Below, piece by piece: positions 41,794 through 53,250 of a stretch of DNA of 64,000 bases. Under the pieces are notes generated by a model that did no database searches, was not told the origin of the DNA, and worked only from the letters and a program-made list of their open reading frames with translations. The stretch comes from Prosopocoilus inquinatus. Its lineage: Eukaryota; Arthropoda; Insecta; Coleoptera; Lucanidae. Position 1 is the first letter of the stretch; every line of letters begins with the position of its first letter. The stretch is taken from contig CM069877.1 of NCBI GenBank assembly GCA_036172665.1, forward strand, positions 20,795,001-20,859,000. The letters run 5' to 3'. The translations under genes and the position numbers were made by a program.

Positions 41794-42513
41794 CAATCCA
41801 CACAAATCATCTGCAATAATATTCGGCAGTTCCAAAAACCGACAGCGGGCCGTATACAGTATAAATATAATTATTGATAATGCCAATATTTCAGTTACCG
41901 AAACAGTTAAAAGTTTAGGTGTAGTTATTGATAATAACTTAAGATTTACATCGCATATTAATAAGTTAATACAAAAATCGTATTCGATGTTAAGACGTTT
42001 ATACATGAATCGACAATCTCTTCCTTTAGGATTAAGAATCCAGTTATGCGATTTATTGGTGTTATTTTTCTTCAATTATTATATGCTGTCTACGGCCCAT
42101 GTTTGGATGTTTTAAACTGCCAAAGAATACAAAAAGTACAGAATTCTTGTCTTCGTTTTATCTATGGACTCAGGAGAAGAGACCATGTGTCAATGAAACT
42201 GCAACAAGCAGGTTGGCTTAACATGGCTAACAGAAGGTTACTCCACACGGCTTGTTTGATACATAAAGTGTTTATTACTTCATCTTCTTCGTATCTTAGC
42301 GTATTATTAAATCCGAGGTTCTTATATCATGACAAAAATTTGCGACGTATTAGTACATTGCACATAACTCCCCACACCACTTCGCTTTTCGAAAGATCAT
42401 TTTCATATAATGCTGTAAAGATCTACAATTCTATATCACATGAGATTAGGTCTCTGCCGCTTACAAGTTTTAAGAAAAGATATCGTGATTATCTTCTGTC
42501 CATGCAAAACTGA
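41794..42513 (+). pseudogene. LINE ORF2, 3' part (after gypsy insertion)
   Basis: Continues ORF2 directly from the gypsy site: NPHKSSAIIFGSSKNRQR, VKSLGVVIDNNLRFTSHI, then (after a frame change near 42060-42115) DVLNCQRIQKVQNSCLRFIYG and MKLQQAGWLNMANRRL. It ends with FKKRYRDYLLSMQN and TGA at 42511-42513. This is the usual region after the RT palm. The UTR follows to 42649. Confidence 0.8.
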
Positions 42514-42574
42514 CTGTGTGTTCCATGGCGTGCGTATGTGTATAAATTTTATTTGTAATATGTAAGTTAGATGC

Positions 42575-42649
42575 TGGACTTGGTTGAGTGGTAGAGCAGC
42601 ATTGCTGAACTCCGCCAAGTAAAATAAAGGCAAGTTATTATTATTATTT
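42575..42649 (+). repeat. LINE 3' terminus: hairpin plus (TTA)n
   Basis: A conserved-looking stretch (GGTAGAGCAGCATTGCTGAA, with GCAGC/GCTG pairing) and TAAAATAAAGGC precede four TTA units. Such 3' hairpin and short-repeat tails are what non-LTR RTs recognise when they start copying. Confidence 0.6.
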
Positions 42650-44101
42650 ACTTAATAAGTAAATTTATTTCTAACTACCTTTTTTATTTGTTAAGTATTA
42701 ACAAATAACATTCTATTATCGGAAGAGGAAAAATCAATAAGTATTAATTAAATTATGTTAGATAATTAGATGGATAACACATACAAATAAACAGCAGTAT
42801 AAACATAGAAGTATTAACTTGAGAAAACAAAATAAACAATAACATCAAGCAAAATCAGAAAAGAAGAACATGACTTTGTGAAATAAATAAAGTGAAATTA
42901 ATAAATTATAGTCAGTCCTTGTATTATCCTCCACCGCTTATCCAGCGTGTTGAATATGAATTCGCGAAACATTTTCCAAGAATCTAATATTCACCTTCTT
43001 AGTTCCTCCTTATTATTTATCTCAACGCTAGTCACTGTTTTTCAATTTCCAAAATCCAAAGCCTACTTTATTCAGTTTAAATTTTGCAGGGTGGTCCCGA
43101 TATAACGTGCCAAACCCTGACAGGTAATTTACCTCGCCAAAACGAGTGACAAAGTTTACTATCATTTTTGGATCCAACCATGTTTAGTAAAAAAAAAATG
43201 TTGAGATTATCTTTAAATTATAAGATAATTATCTTTCAAATTTGCCACAAAAATATTCGTTTCTAGCTGCTAATGTCTTTATACTATACTATTCAGTGAC
43301 TCCCAAATATTTTTAATATAATTAATATTCAGTTTTTCTTTTAAAGTACCGGCTTAAGCCAAAATTACAAAATTAGGCTGTTTCATTCTTTTATTAAAGC
43401 TGAGATACCAGTCTGGCAGGTTATATCAGAACCACAAGGTATTTGTTGGTAAAAATTAAAAATTCATTTTCATAAGTGCAGTGCATTATTACAATAGCGA
43501 TACCGAAAAACTATTAAATTAAATTAAATATTAAATAATTTATTATAATAACTTTAAATTATTTGTTAAATAAAATCTTCATATACAAATCTGTATTATT
43601 CAAGCTTCAGATTAATATCAACTATTAAGTGTGCTATACCATTACAATCAGGAGAATCAATAATAAAAAAATATATGTTGTATTTAAAAAATCGAAACTG
43701 ATGATGGTCGTGGAAAAACGAAACGTTTGACTTCAGTTCTGCCAACCCTAGTCGAAGCAGAATCAAAAAGTGCCCGTAGTAAGTTGAATCAGAATTTCAA
43801 AATTATTTATAATAAAAGAGATAAAGAGGAAAAAAGGAAATTGAATTTTCATTAATATCTCAAGAAGAAATAAAAAGAAATCAGTATGTCAATGAATACG
43901 AGTAAGGCATTGATTCGTGCAACTTTTCTGCCATTTAACCGAATTTGTATCTCTTACTGTTTAGGAGATCCCTTCAGTGGACTCAATTTGAAATTTGATA
44001 TCTTTTAGGATGATTAGATCGTTGTTAGTTTTTACACCTTTATGATTTTAATGGGATGATTAGGTTGTTTTTAGATCTTTTTAAGTGCTTTAAAGTTGGT
44101 A

Positions 44102-44146
44102 GCGTACTGAAGATGGCAGCTTAGCTGCCGAAATACATACCTACGG
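44102..44146 (+). ncRNA. Hammerhead-like motif, probably mutated at the cleavage site
   Basis: Stem I GCGTA/TACG, CTGAAGA, extra T, perfect stem II GGCAGC/GCTGCC, GAAA. The expected ATC triplet reads ACC, so the essential U16.1 is lost. A sibling of the motif at 19221-19265. Confidence 0.4.
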
Positions 44147-44304
44147 ATATAAAATTATTGTGGGCGGAGATTAATTTCAATTACATTAAGCTTTCTGAAA
44201 AAAATAACCAGTGTAAATTATCTCCCTTACTCTGCTCGTATTGCAAAACTTTTCATAACAGAAAGTAAACGTAATTATTAATAAAAAATTTTTGTTGCAA
44301 ATCT

Positions 44305-44367
44305 CGAGCAATCTCTGTACAGCTGTTTCAGCCCTGCTTGGGGCTTCGTCAGCAGAGACGTAGCTCG
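44305..44367 (-). ncRNA. Hammerhead ribozyme, type I, complete core (second copy)
   Basis: Minus strand: outer stem CGAG/CTCG (perfect here), stem I GTCTCTG/CAGAGAT, core CTGACGA, stem II AGCCC/GGGCT with loop CAAGCA, GAAA, palindromic ACAGCTGT, triplet GTA. Against the 18171 copy the stem I base pairs change but still pair (GGC to GAT side), while core and triplet are unchanged. Confidence 0.75.
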
Positions 44368-44473
44368 AAATTCCCACTGCAAACTAAAAACGACTTGACC
44401 AATTTATTCGCCAATGCGATGTAATAGTGGTGAATAGATAAAACAGCGACATCCTACGATCGCTTTTATCAAT

Positions 44474-44506
44474 AGGGCTGAAACAACTATACAGAGACTG
44501 CTCGAG
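44474..44506 (+). ncRNA. Partial hammerhead copy (3' half)
   Basis: GGGCT-GAAA-CAACTATA-CAGAGAC and CTCGAGG: only the second half of stem II, the GAAA core, a damaged stem III and the 3' stem I strand. The CUGANGA half is missing. Confidence 0.55.
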
Positions 44507-44540
44507 GTTTTCACTGCAATCAAATACGATTTGCAACAAA

Positions 44541-45559
44541 ATGTTTGTAATTATTATTATTAATTCAACTTGTCTTTCATTTATTTTCCATGGCCTGCTT
44601 CGAGTTTCTTTCCAAAAAAGTTCTTTGAAATTAATTGCAAGTTATTTAATTCTAACGTTGCTGTAAATGTTTTAACAATAAATACTTTTTCACGAAACTT
44701 AGTATCAAGCCGTTTCATAGTTTAAAACAAATTTTAAGCGCAGAGAAAGTAAATAAAAACAAGCGACAGCGTATATTAAAAGGAAATCAAGAGAAAGAGA
44801 AAAAAGCAATAAAATGAGTAGGAACTGAATGTAGCCGAGTCAATAAGAAAATTGTGCACTAGTAAGAAACTTATTGTCTTTTCTCTTTGTTTCAACTTTA
44901 CGTGTTTTTGATTTTTTTTTCTTTTCCACATCACTGTCTGTCTTGATGCTTTTTTAATTGATTAATCCTATAAAATAACTAAAAGATAATCTACTAACGA
45001 AAACACAATAAATAATTACATATACTCGTTTAAATCTGATACTATTAGAATGAAAAAGGAGAGATAATTGTGTTATCAACACTTTTCCTGAATCCGAACA
45101 ATAATTTCAAGATAATGAAAAAGTACATGTCGCAGGAATTTTGAATAATTCGTATTTTTGCAAATACACTAGTAATTTTGCAAAACACCGAGTTATTGCG
45201 GAATATGTGCACTATTATGCAATCTTACTAATAAAAGCAAGTAATTTTGCAAAATTCCCAGGCACATTCGTAATACTGAATATAAGTTGATGTTTATGCA
45301 AACTTACTAATGGAGTTTAGTAATTTTGCAAAAATTGTAATGCGTTTCGATAAGATTGGGTACCTTTTAAAGTTTAACCAACATTATCTTTCATCTATTT
45401 CTATCTCTCATCTTTAGAAATTTTGAAAAGATGGTTTTAGTATTACATGAATGGCATTTGAACATTATCTTAGCTTTGAAATTAGAGAATATACGACAAT
45501 TACTGTAGATAACGTATTTACTGTTTTACCTTTATTAGTCAGTTCTACTAGTAATTTGC
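44541..45559. other. No recognisable feature
   Basis: AT-rich. A loose direct repetition of GTAATTTTGCAAAA occurs at about 45170-45330 (three to four times, 60-80 bp apart). No genes. Confidence 0.4.
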
Positions 45560-46860
45560 TACCTACCTGCTCAGGTATTCGCATGTGATCGCCGTGACAG
45601 ACGTTTCGGCGTCGCCGGCCAGCCTCAGTGGGATAGGGTGGGTTCGTACAAATTTCTCGCAAACAACAAGAAGAAGGAAAGGCGCCACTTAATTTTTTTG
45701 GCTATGGGGAACCGCGGGAAAACTAAGAAAAAGCTACTCATCCAAAATGTTTACAACAAAATCGCTTTATTTTAAACAGAGAAATATAAACAAATGGTCT
45801 CAATCCAAGTACAATGGGTAATAACAACAAAGCACAAAAACAAAATAAAATTCAACGTGCGCTGGCTGCAGCGGAAAATTTAGTTTAACTCAATGAATAA
45901 AGCCGCACCGCGCGCGAAATCAAAATCAAACTACTAATCAGATACTAATATAATCTAAACACAAGGTTAATAAGGAGAAATTTCGCTTCGCATAACTAGG
46001 CACAGCGGCAACAACGCAGGAATTCGGCGCATGAATCGTTCGCAGGCGGTAATCCAAAACGGATACTTCGTACAGCGCAAAGACGTGCTTATGATATGAT
46101 CAGTTGATAATTATAACACAAAATTATCGAAAGTATGACAGCAATATAAGCAAACGCGCTTCAATCAAATAAAAGCGAAAAGGGTTTATCCGACCTGTTT
46201 TGTTGTCCTTTGCGTCTTACTATATCGTTGGACTCTCCTATGAGGGAAGGAGACCTACAGAACGGCGTCGTTAGATGCGTGGCTCGTTGGCGGTCCGGGG
46301 AAGAATGAAAGTCGGGGACTCATTCGTGTATCTCCGACAGCGTATCGGGGCCAACATGGGTGTCTTCATCACGGCCAGAACCGGGGTAGCGAAAAACACT
46401 AACGAGGAGGGCGTCGCAAAGACACGCGACGAGGGCCGAAGGGGCTATTAGAAGTGTCTACGGAGGTAGACAACTCAGGCGGCAAATAAATAGATACCCA
46501 AATAAAGCCTAGAAGGAAGAAAAATTGCGTGACAGAATCGTTCGAATTGAATCAGTACAACCGAAGGGTAACTTACCTATTCGCAAAGTGAACTCCGGGA
46601 ACAGGCGTGAAAAATGCTTGGAGGCACTGACTCTCGACGACAGCGGAAACAGCCGGCCAAAGCCGCTTAATGTACCGTTTCCTCAAAGAGGAACGGAACG
46701 CACTTTACGAAGCGAGAAAAAACTTCCACAACAACGCACAATGCTGTCACAACGAGAGATAAAGCGGGACTCTTGTACTGAATCCGGGCAGTGTCGCCGA
46801 CAGAATAACATGGAAAATCTCAATTTCCCACTTTAATAATCACCAGAAGTCACCAAATCG
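45560..46860. other. CpG-richer non-coding block
   Basis: Clearly richer in G, C and CpG than its surroundings (CGCACCGCGCGCG at about 45904; CGACGAGGGCCGAAGG at about 46430). The minus strand has donor-like sequences (AG-GTAAGT at about 46570; CAG-GTAGGT near 45565). Neither strand gives a convincing coding frame; the 103-codon frame at 46525-46836 lacks an ATG and any known motif. It could be a long LTR, a promoter or 5' region of a host gene, or a non-coding RNA gene. Confidence 0.35.
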
Positions 46861-47777
46861 AGACAGCGTTGATACGAAAATCTCTAGAATTTTATACTGA
46901 ATACAAAAAAGTATTTGTAATCTAAATTAAACAATTTATGGGTTAAAAAAGGTAAATAGAATTTGTTTGTGACGTCTGAGCACATTGCACAAAGTTTAAC
47001 TGTTTAACAATGTTCTTTTAAACGAACAAATATTTAAAAATGCTTTTAATAAATCAGCTTATTTTTTGTTTTAGTTTTCTTAAAGGCCGACTCACACTAA
47101 CATTTTATTTTAATACATTTTAACATCAGAATAAACGTTAACTGATTGTTTGTCGTTGATTAAAAAATTTAAAACAGTGAGAAAGAGAGAGAAGTGTGGC
47201 CCTGTTGACTACCAACTTTAATATTAGAAAAATTACTACTGCATATGTACTCGAACCTTTTTTCTTTTTGACTTATTTATGTCAATTTTGATTTTTCATA
47301 AAAGTCGTTTAAAATTCACCATCATTTCATCACTTGAAAAAAATCACCAGATCTGGTGAAAAAATCACACTGACTCCGGGATCACGTATGGAGAGAAACG
47401 GGATACGGGAAAAAGGAGAGGCGAGATGAGACCCCCAATCACCCTGGAATCTTATGTTAACAAAAACCAATGGGCTTAAATACCGGGGGTAAATTTCTGT
47501 ACGGCCAGCGTGAGAACGTTTATGAATTTCGAAAGATTGCACCATAATTCGCCACTATTAAAATGCTAAATAAAGAATCAACTTAGCTGAAAATTAACTT
47601 TCAAATCTCATTTTCCTTATCCTAAATTTTATAGGAAAAATTTGTAACATTGGGGAAACTTTAAAAGCATGTTCGCGAAACGCAAAGGCGGGTCTGCGAA
47701 AGAAATTCCACGGGAAAACCATATACAGGCTGTCTCATAGGGCAGAAATTGAACGGTAACAAATTGAAACATTTTAA
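46861..47777. other. No recognisable gene; one perfect palindrome
   Basis: TCACCAGATCTGGTGA (47344-47359) is a perfect 16-bp palindrome. Otherwise only short frames and AT-rich DNA. Confidence 0.4.
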
Positions 47778-47954
47778 GGCTCAATTCTCACACGACAGCG
47801 CGGCGCGTCGCGTCATTTTGCTGCCTCTAAAAGTTTTCATGGTTTTAAATGGAGTTATTCTCATTTGGCGGCATTTTATGTGAAAAAATTACATGTAAAA
47901 GCATAGGAACCAAAATTACGCGACGTGACACGCTGCCCATGTGAGAATTGAGCC
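47778..47954. mobile_element. 177-bp MITE with TAA duplication
   Basis: Inverted arms GGCTCAATTCTCAC...GCGCGTCGCGTCATTTTG (left) and CAAAATTACGCGACGTGACACGCTGCCC...GTGAGAATTGAGCC (right), about 45 bp with some mismatches. TAA on both sides (47775-47777, 47955-47957) suggests a PIF/Harbinger relative. Non-coding. Confidence 0.7.
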
Positions 47955-48255
47955 TAATTTGGTTATTACGACAATAGGTTACAATGGAGTTAATTGCTAC
48001 GTACTGCGCAACACGTGGCTATCTCTCGCGTGATGTTTGAAACGTTAATTCCTCGACAGAAGATGTTTTCACGCATTAGGAAGACGAAATTTCCGAGGGT
48101 CTTCGAGCTGACTACCAACAATGCCGGTCATAAACCGTACTGCCTTTTGACCAATGTAAGGACGGGGGGGGGGACTTGTTAATTTAAAAAAAAACGAAAT
48201 TATACAATGTTCAGCACGAGAAAAAAGCCAAAACATACCCACGTCCCTCGATGTA

Positions 48256-48393
48256 CCGTAACGCTTCTCCAAAACAAAACGAGGAAAGCGTGGTGATGGG
48301 GAGCATGGCGGCGATGAAAATTTGCCGTAACGCTTCTCCAAAACAAAACGAGGAAAGCGTGGTGATGGGGAGGTTGGCGGCGATGAAAATTTG
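48256..48393. repeat. 69-bp tandem duplication
   Basis: Two 69-bp units, 48256-48324 and 48325-48393, differing by about three bases (GAGCATGG against GAGGTTGG). They lie within CpG-richer DNA. The two copies keep a minus-strand frame open (48452-48069), but I see no protein family. Confidence 0.85.
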
Positions 48394-49040
48394 CACGAGG
48401 TCGGCTTTAAAAATATAACCGCATCAGCGCCGGAGAAAACCTTTTCATCCAAGAAAATCTAAGGACGCCAAATCCCACACGGGTCGACGGATTTTACATC
48501 GAAATGGAATAACAAATTCCCAAAACTTCGGCCAGGCCACACCTCAGGGCCGATTACACACCTCAAAACGAAACGTTCGCTTCTACAAGTATTCGCCGAA
48601 TGATTTCAGAAAATTTCCATACCATGTACAACCAAAGACGATCACGCAAACAGACCGAACGTAGCCACAGAAAGAGAGGGAAAACTTACGAAAAATACAT
48701 GAAATTCGAAATGGAACGGGGGACAAACTGAGAGCCGAAAAGAAAAGCGGTCTAGAAAGAAATTAAAAAGGAAAACGAGAATCCGTCGTTTCCACAGTTG
48801 TAAAAGAGTGAGAACAACAACTCAAGGAAATACGCTAGGGTAAAGAAAATGAAATAGAAACGCCAAGCCCATGACGGTTGGTGGAAACAGAACAGGCACT
48901 CCTTGGAATGTGCAGAGAGGTTAGAACCCGAGGACGCCAACTCTAGCGAAATAAGCAAGAGATATGTGAGGCATAAAACAAACTAACAGTACACCAACAA
49001 AAATTCGCAGATAACACGTCCTATTAAGAGACACCAAGCG

Positions 49041-49077
49041 TAACCATGTCAAGGGGCTTTTCCCCTTGACATGGTTA
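49041..49077. repeat. Perfect 16-bp-arm hairpin
   Basis: TAACCATGTCAAGGGG and its exact reverse complement, separated by 5 bases. No T-tract follows on either side that would make it a terminator. Confidence 0.85.
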
Positions 49078-49087
49078 ACATGGTAAA

Positions 49088-49715
49088 AACTGTGTTGAAT
49101 CGTTTTTTTCAGTCACAGCAAAATAGCATGTAAAACTAAACAGTTGCAATTATTGGCTCTCTTGGAAATTTTAGAACAAAACGGCAAAGGAAAATATTGT
49201 TCGAAATATTAAAATGCACTTAATATATTATTTAGATCTTTTTTCTTTTAAAATGGTTAAAAACTTCTAAGAAATACACTTAGTTTACTAACAAGTTAGC
49301 TATGATCGACAAATATTTGGATATTTGTATACTTCAAAATTTGCAATTTTTGCACTTAGAAAAGTTATATAAGGTATCCCCTGCCGTTTCGTAATCATTG
49401 TAACGGAGTATTATATTACTCCGTTGAGGAGTGCTGTAACACTCGATTACTCTCTGAAAAAGTGTAAAAATTGCAAATTTTGAAGTTGTCACTTACTACT
49501 ACTTAGTATAAACTTTTTAGAAGATTTTTGCCATTTTAAAAGAAACTGGCTGCGAAATTTAAAGTTCTAAACATGACATTAGGTGCATTTTTATATCCCG
49601 AACAGTATTTTCCTTTAGCGTTTTGCTCTCAAATTTACAAGAGAGCCAATAATTGCAAATATTTAGTCTTACATGCTATTTTGCTATGTCTGAAAGACGA
49701 TTCAACACAGTGTAT
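49088..49715. mobile_element. Foldback element of about 630 bp
   Basis: Outer arms AACTGTGTTGAATCGTTT and CGATTCAACACAG; next inward AAAATAGCATGTAA / TTACATGCTATTTT; then GCAATTATTGGCTCTCTTG / AAGAGAGCCAATAATTGC. The centre is the near-palindrome AACGGAGTATTATATTACTC (CGTT). Arms of about 300 bp, imperfect. No coding capacity; a long-hairpin MITE. Confidence 0.75.
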
Positions 49716-50501
49716 CTAGTTGAATAAAGAGCAAAACATCAATAAAAGTCTAATATAACGCAATCATTAATAAATCAGCAATATATCATGTACAATTAAC
49801 ATTGATTTTCTATTAACATGTATCTGTAGTAATCCTATCTTATATCGATTACAATGTTGACTGCATTTACAGGGCAGGATTAATACGATAGGGAATACGA
49901 ACAATTTGTCACGCTGTTCTATTGTTCCACCCCTCGGATGATAACACATTTATCTGTATTACCGACGCGCATGGATACCTTCAACTAAATTTAACATCTG
50001 CTTTATTCGGATTCATTGAACGAGTTGTGAAAACGAAGTCAGTTTTCTTTTTTTTCGCCAAGGGCGACAGTAAATTTTCAAAGAGTGCCGCCTTATCGCA
50101 TGAATCTCCTTGCAAGGATCAAATTGTGATAGAGAATGGGTAAATCGAATTAAAACGTACGCCGGAGCTATTAGAATTTGCGATAACAACGACAATTTAT
50201 TTCATTTCATTTTAGTATCTTAACTACAATACAATTATGTTTATTTAGTATTTATTACATCTTGATGCATTGTGTTTTGAAAATATGCAGGGGGTTTTAA
50301 TTTGACATTAATAACAAGGAAGTAAAATGCTGTATTAAGAGGCCAAAATAACAACGGTCATCGAACGACAACGATAAGATGATTACCACATACGGAAAGG
50401 CTTAAGAAAGTTACCAAAAATTATGCTAAATAGATCCAATTCGAAAGGAAAGAAAAAGAAGGCCGAAGCAAAGAGAGTTTAAAGTTGTAAAGTGTAACGT
50501 T

Positions 50502-50563
50502 GATCTGAGGTGAGATTTGTAGCAAAAGGAAAACACCTTTTGCCACAAATCTCACTTCAGATC
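50502..50563. repeat. 28-bp-arm hairpin
   Basis: Arms 50502-50529 and 50536-50563 with two mismatches, 6-base loop. The arms read GATCTGAGGTGAGATTTGTA... and pair through CACAAATCTCACTTCAGATC. Possibly a small MITE; a transcript would form a miRNA-precursor-like stem, but no expression can be judged. Confidence 0.75.
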
Positions 50564-52529
50564 AGATAAACATCATTTCCTTTGGCACGTAAATGTCAAT
50601 CTGACAACCAATAGAAGCACTCGAATGGGAAGGTGGAAGGTCGAAATTCAGTTCAAACTTACTTGTTCGTGGCAACAGAAATGACATTTATATGATCAGA
50701 GGGAAGATTTGTGACTAAAAAAACGCAGCTAAAGTCAATTAAAACTTTTTGCCACAAAACTTAGGTGATTTATTGGCGTTATTGATATAGCATGAATTAT
50801 ATTTATCATAGACATGGGTTTGATCACAGTTGACACACTTGAGAAATGATTAGCAAATGCATTTACAATCTCTTATTGGTTGTTGTTCAAGTTGTCTTGA
50901 AATATCACGCAGCCTAGAATCTAGTCATCTTCGTTTGTTGACTAACAAATACCCAAAATTTCTTGGGATCAGAGTCGTTGGTTTTTCTTTGATATTTGTA
51001 AAGATTGAATAATAATTGAAATCACATTGGGTACTGAGTAGATTTTGTCCAAAATATCCAAAAGAATATGAATAGATTGTACGAAAACTATAAAATATCT
51101 AAAGTCAATTTATCTTGAATAATTTTTAGCCACTATTTCTGCGAAGTTTTAAATAATCAATTTGCTGTAATGAAAGAAATAACAAAATTAAGAGGCTTGG
51201 TTTCAAATATTTAATATACCGACGTAGATTTATACTTATACAGTGACTGAGAAAATTCATTAACCGTTAATGCTATTATTTAATTTATTTAAAGCACATT
51301 CAAGAATATCGAAGAATATTCAAAATTTATTTTTAAAATGACCTAAACTATAATAACACACTCAAATAATAAATGCATAAACCATCGAAATTTTTTGTAA
51401 AATAACGGCATTTAAGCAAAATTCGTCGGGACCGCTTTTTACGCAACCTAACTGTACTTTTCTTCGTCAAAAAATGCCGCAATGTAACGTAATAAAAAAA
51501 GAGACGTTCCAAAATATCGCATTTATTAGCAAAAAGCCATAAAAACATTCTGTTATATTATAGTACCTAGTAGAAACGGAATTTTGCAACCCTAATTTTA
51601 CAGTGTCGTCGAATCAACGGACCCCGGCGGTCGTTTAAAATAATAAATACCGAGTTTGGGTAATATTTCCAAAAATTATTCATTTATTGGCCACAATAAA
51701 TGGGTAATTTCTAGTACAGCAACCCCAAGACAAGTTATATTTGCCTTTCTCTCGACGGGGTAGGTGACCCAGTACAAAGCGGTATTATTCCAAATAAACC
51801 GCATTTTTGGTTGACTTGGGCCAAAAGAAACGTCGCATAACTAATTGATTTGTAACACAGTATGTTGCGTATATTCATCCGGCTTCTGAGCGTATCGTTC
51901 AGTTTTTGAAATTTTCAGTATGAACTTTGATGAATCTGACTATCCTCCTAGTCACTCTTCACTCGTTAAAAAAATTTAGGAAGTTAAATTCATTCTTTCC
52001 ATAATTTACAAACTAATGATGTTTTGTTAGTTCTAATTAAACATCATTGTATTCTCCACTTTTTCGTATAAAAGCTTATCCACCGAAAATAGTTAACCTT
52101 GAAATATTTGCCTCAGCAGTTAGTTACGTATACTACAATTTTTACATCCGTAAAGTAGAAATATACAGGGTATCACAAGTTGAGTGGCCTTTTAAAACTT
52201 TTCGGGAGAGGAACAAACAAACATTCTGAAAGTTAATGCACTGCCATAAGAGGAAGTAACCTTTATATTTTACCCTCTATATCACTTCCGATTATACTGG
52301 AAGTTGCCATTAACTTTCTTATTTTAAATACTTTTTCTTTCAAATTCCGATTCTAAACATTATTCTAAGTAAAAATTGTTAAGGCTTCCCTACGCTTAAA
52401 AGTAACGGCTTTTGAGATATCTTCGGATTTTTTAAACACATCAGTGTGTGATGGTGATTACCAGTATTACTATATTAGGAGTATAATTTTGTTAAATACA
52501 AAGTGCAATGTTAATTAATTATCAATAAA
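50564..52529. other. No recognisable feature
   Basis: AT-rich; the piece at 52165-52330 (TATACAGGGTATCACAAGTT...GAAGTTGCCATTAACTTTC) shares a CAATTT/AAGTT-type end with 54720-54790, probably MITE debris. No frame with motifs. Confidence 0.35.
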
Positions 52530-52853
52530 ATGAAGGATAATTGTGCTAGTCAACGTAAAATCAAAACGCTGCAAGTAAACGAGCTACGTGAAGAACTACA
52601 AAAAAGGGGCATTGATAACGACGGTAAAAAAGTGCAAGTTAGTGCAAATATTGAAACAAACTACAGTTTTCTTTCACCTCAAGTGGAGACTAATACAGTT
52701 AAAAATAACTGTGACGTTAAAATTAGTAATTTACCAAAATTTAAAACAAAATCTGAAAAGTGCCCGGCAAAACCAAAAGTTAAAAAGTTAACAGACGAAA
52801 TTATGAACTTAACAAATAGATATTTAAAACAAAATGAAGCAAATCTTTTTTGA
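52530..52853 (+). CDS. Small SAP-like domain protein or gag fragment
   Basis: 107 aa from a true ATG at 52530. Residues about 10-40 (IKTLQVNELREELQKRGIDN) fit the helix-extended loop-helix SAP pattern that binds DNA. The rest is Lys/Asn-rich, with no second domain. It has the same opening as the gypsy gag SAP (LK-x-A/N-EL-x-x-EL-x-x-R) but different sequence. It could be an exon of a host SAP protein, or the N-terminus of a retroelement gag whose remainder is decayed (53251-53690 holds further open patches). A stop follows immediately. Real expression is unproven. Confidence 0.4.
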   Translation: MKDNCASQRKIKTLQVNELREELQKRGIDNDGKKVQVSANIETNYSFLSPQVETNTVKNNCDVKISNLPKFKTKSEKCPAKPKVKKLTDEIMNLTNRYLKQNEANLF

Positions 52854-53250
52854 TTGTAGTGGATCCCTCCAGTAGGCCATGTTAAGTCAAAAATCGATTC
52901 TAGAATGCCGCTGTTTAAGCTATTCATTAACAAATAAAATTAAAAATTTTTGAAAAAAAACTCTTACATCCGTATTCATAAAACAAACTTACGCTATGCG
53001 TTCTTTTACAAATCGCTATATTTCATAAACGGTACGAAGTTTCCACATTGCGGAAAAGTAATTCATAAAATATCCATAAACCTTCACTGACTATGCACCA
53101 AAAATGCGGAAAATATACTCGGTTAATGAAATATATCGAATTTTAAACGGATGCATAGAGTAAGTTTGGTTTATGAACACGGACCTTAGTGATTAAAAAC
53201 AAATTTATCGAATTATGTGATAAAAAAAGGGTGAAAAAGTGAAAAGTGAT

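Larger units (their letters stand above)
31866..42649 (+). mobile_element. Non-LTR retrotransposon, interrupted by gypsy copy 2
   Basis: Comparison with copy A of the foldback element fixes both edges to within a few bases. Without the 6.6-kb gypsy insertion the LINE is about 4.2 kb: 5' UTR (31866-32132), ORF1, ORF2 (endonuclease-RT) and a 3' end with a GCAGCATTGCTG hairpin and a (TTA)n tail. It is nearly full length but ORF2 has several frameshifts. Confidence 0.8.
31537..43998. mobile_element. Long-TIR (foldback) DNA element, copy B, split by LINE and gypsy
   Basis: The left end TACCGGTTGTTTAAAATTAA at 31537 is preceded by TA. Left arm 31537-31865 and right half 42650-43998 together match copy A (22764-24640). 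The shared CTTAATAAGTAAATTTAT resumes right after the LINE at 42651. The left arm has lost about 240 bp relative to copy A. The right arm stops just short of its terminal bases, where Penelope terminal DNA begins. The insertion order is therefore foldback first, LINE second, gypsy last. Confidence 0.75.
43999..44540. repeat. Penelope terminal-repeat fragments
   Basis: 43997-44190 repeats 19120-19310 (TCTTTTAGGATGATTAGAT to the ribozyme-like hairpin). 44290-44520 repeats the 18.13-18.47 kb inverted pair, again with one nearly complete ribozyme on minus and a partial one on +. The fragments truncate the right end of the foldback element. Confidence 0.65.

Noticed and set aside
42580..42620. tRNA-like A-box (GGTTGAGTGGTAGAGC) at the LINE 3' end
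   Set aside because: No B-box or cloverleaf follows; better explained as the conserved LINE 3' hairpin.
46525..46836. 103-codon frame in CpG-rich DNA
   Set aside because: No ATG start and no recognisable motif; GC-rich DNA gives long frames by chance.
48069..48452. 127-codon minus-strand frame across the 69-bp duplication
   Set aside because: The repeated peptide is explained by the tandem DNA duplication (69 is a multiple of 3); no family match.
49041..49077. Rho-independent terminator
   Set aside because: Perfect hairpin but no T-tract and not a bacterial sequence.
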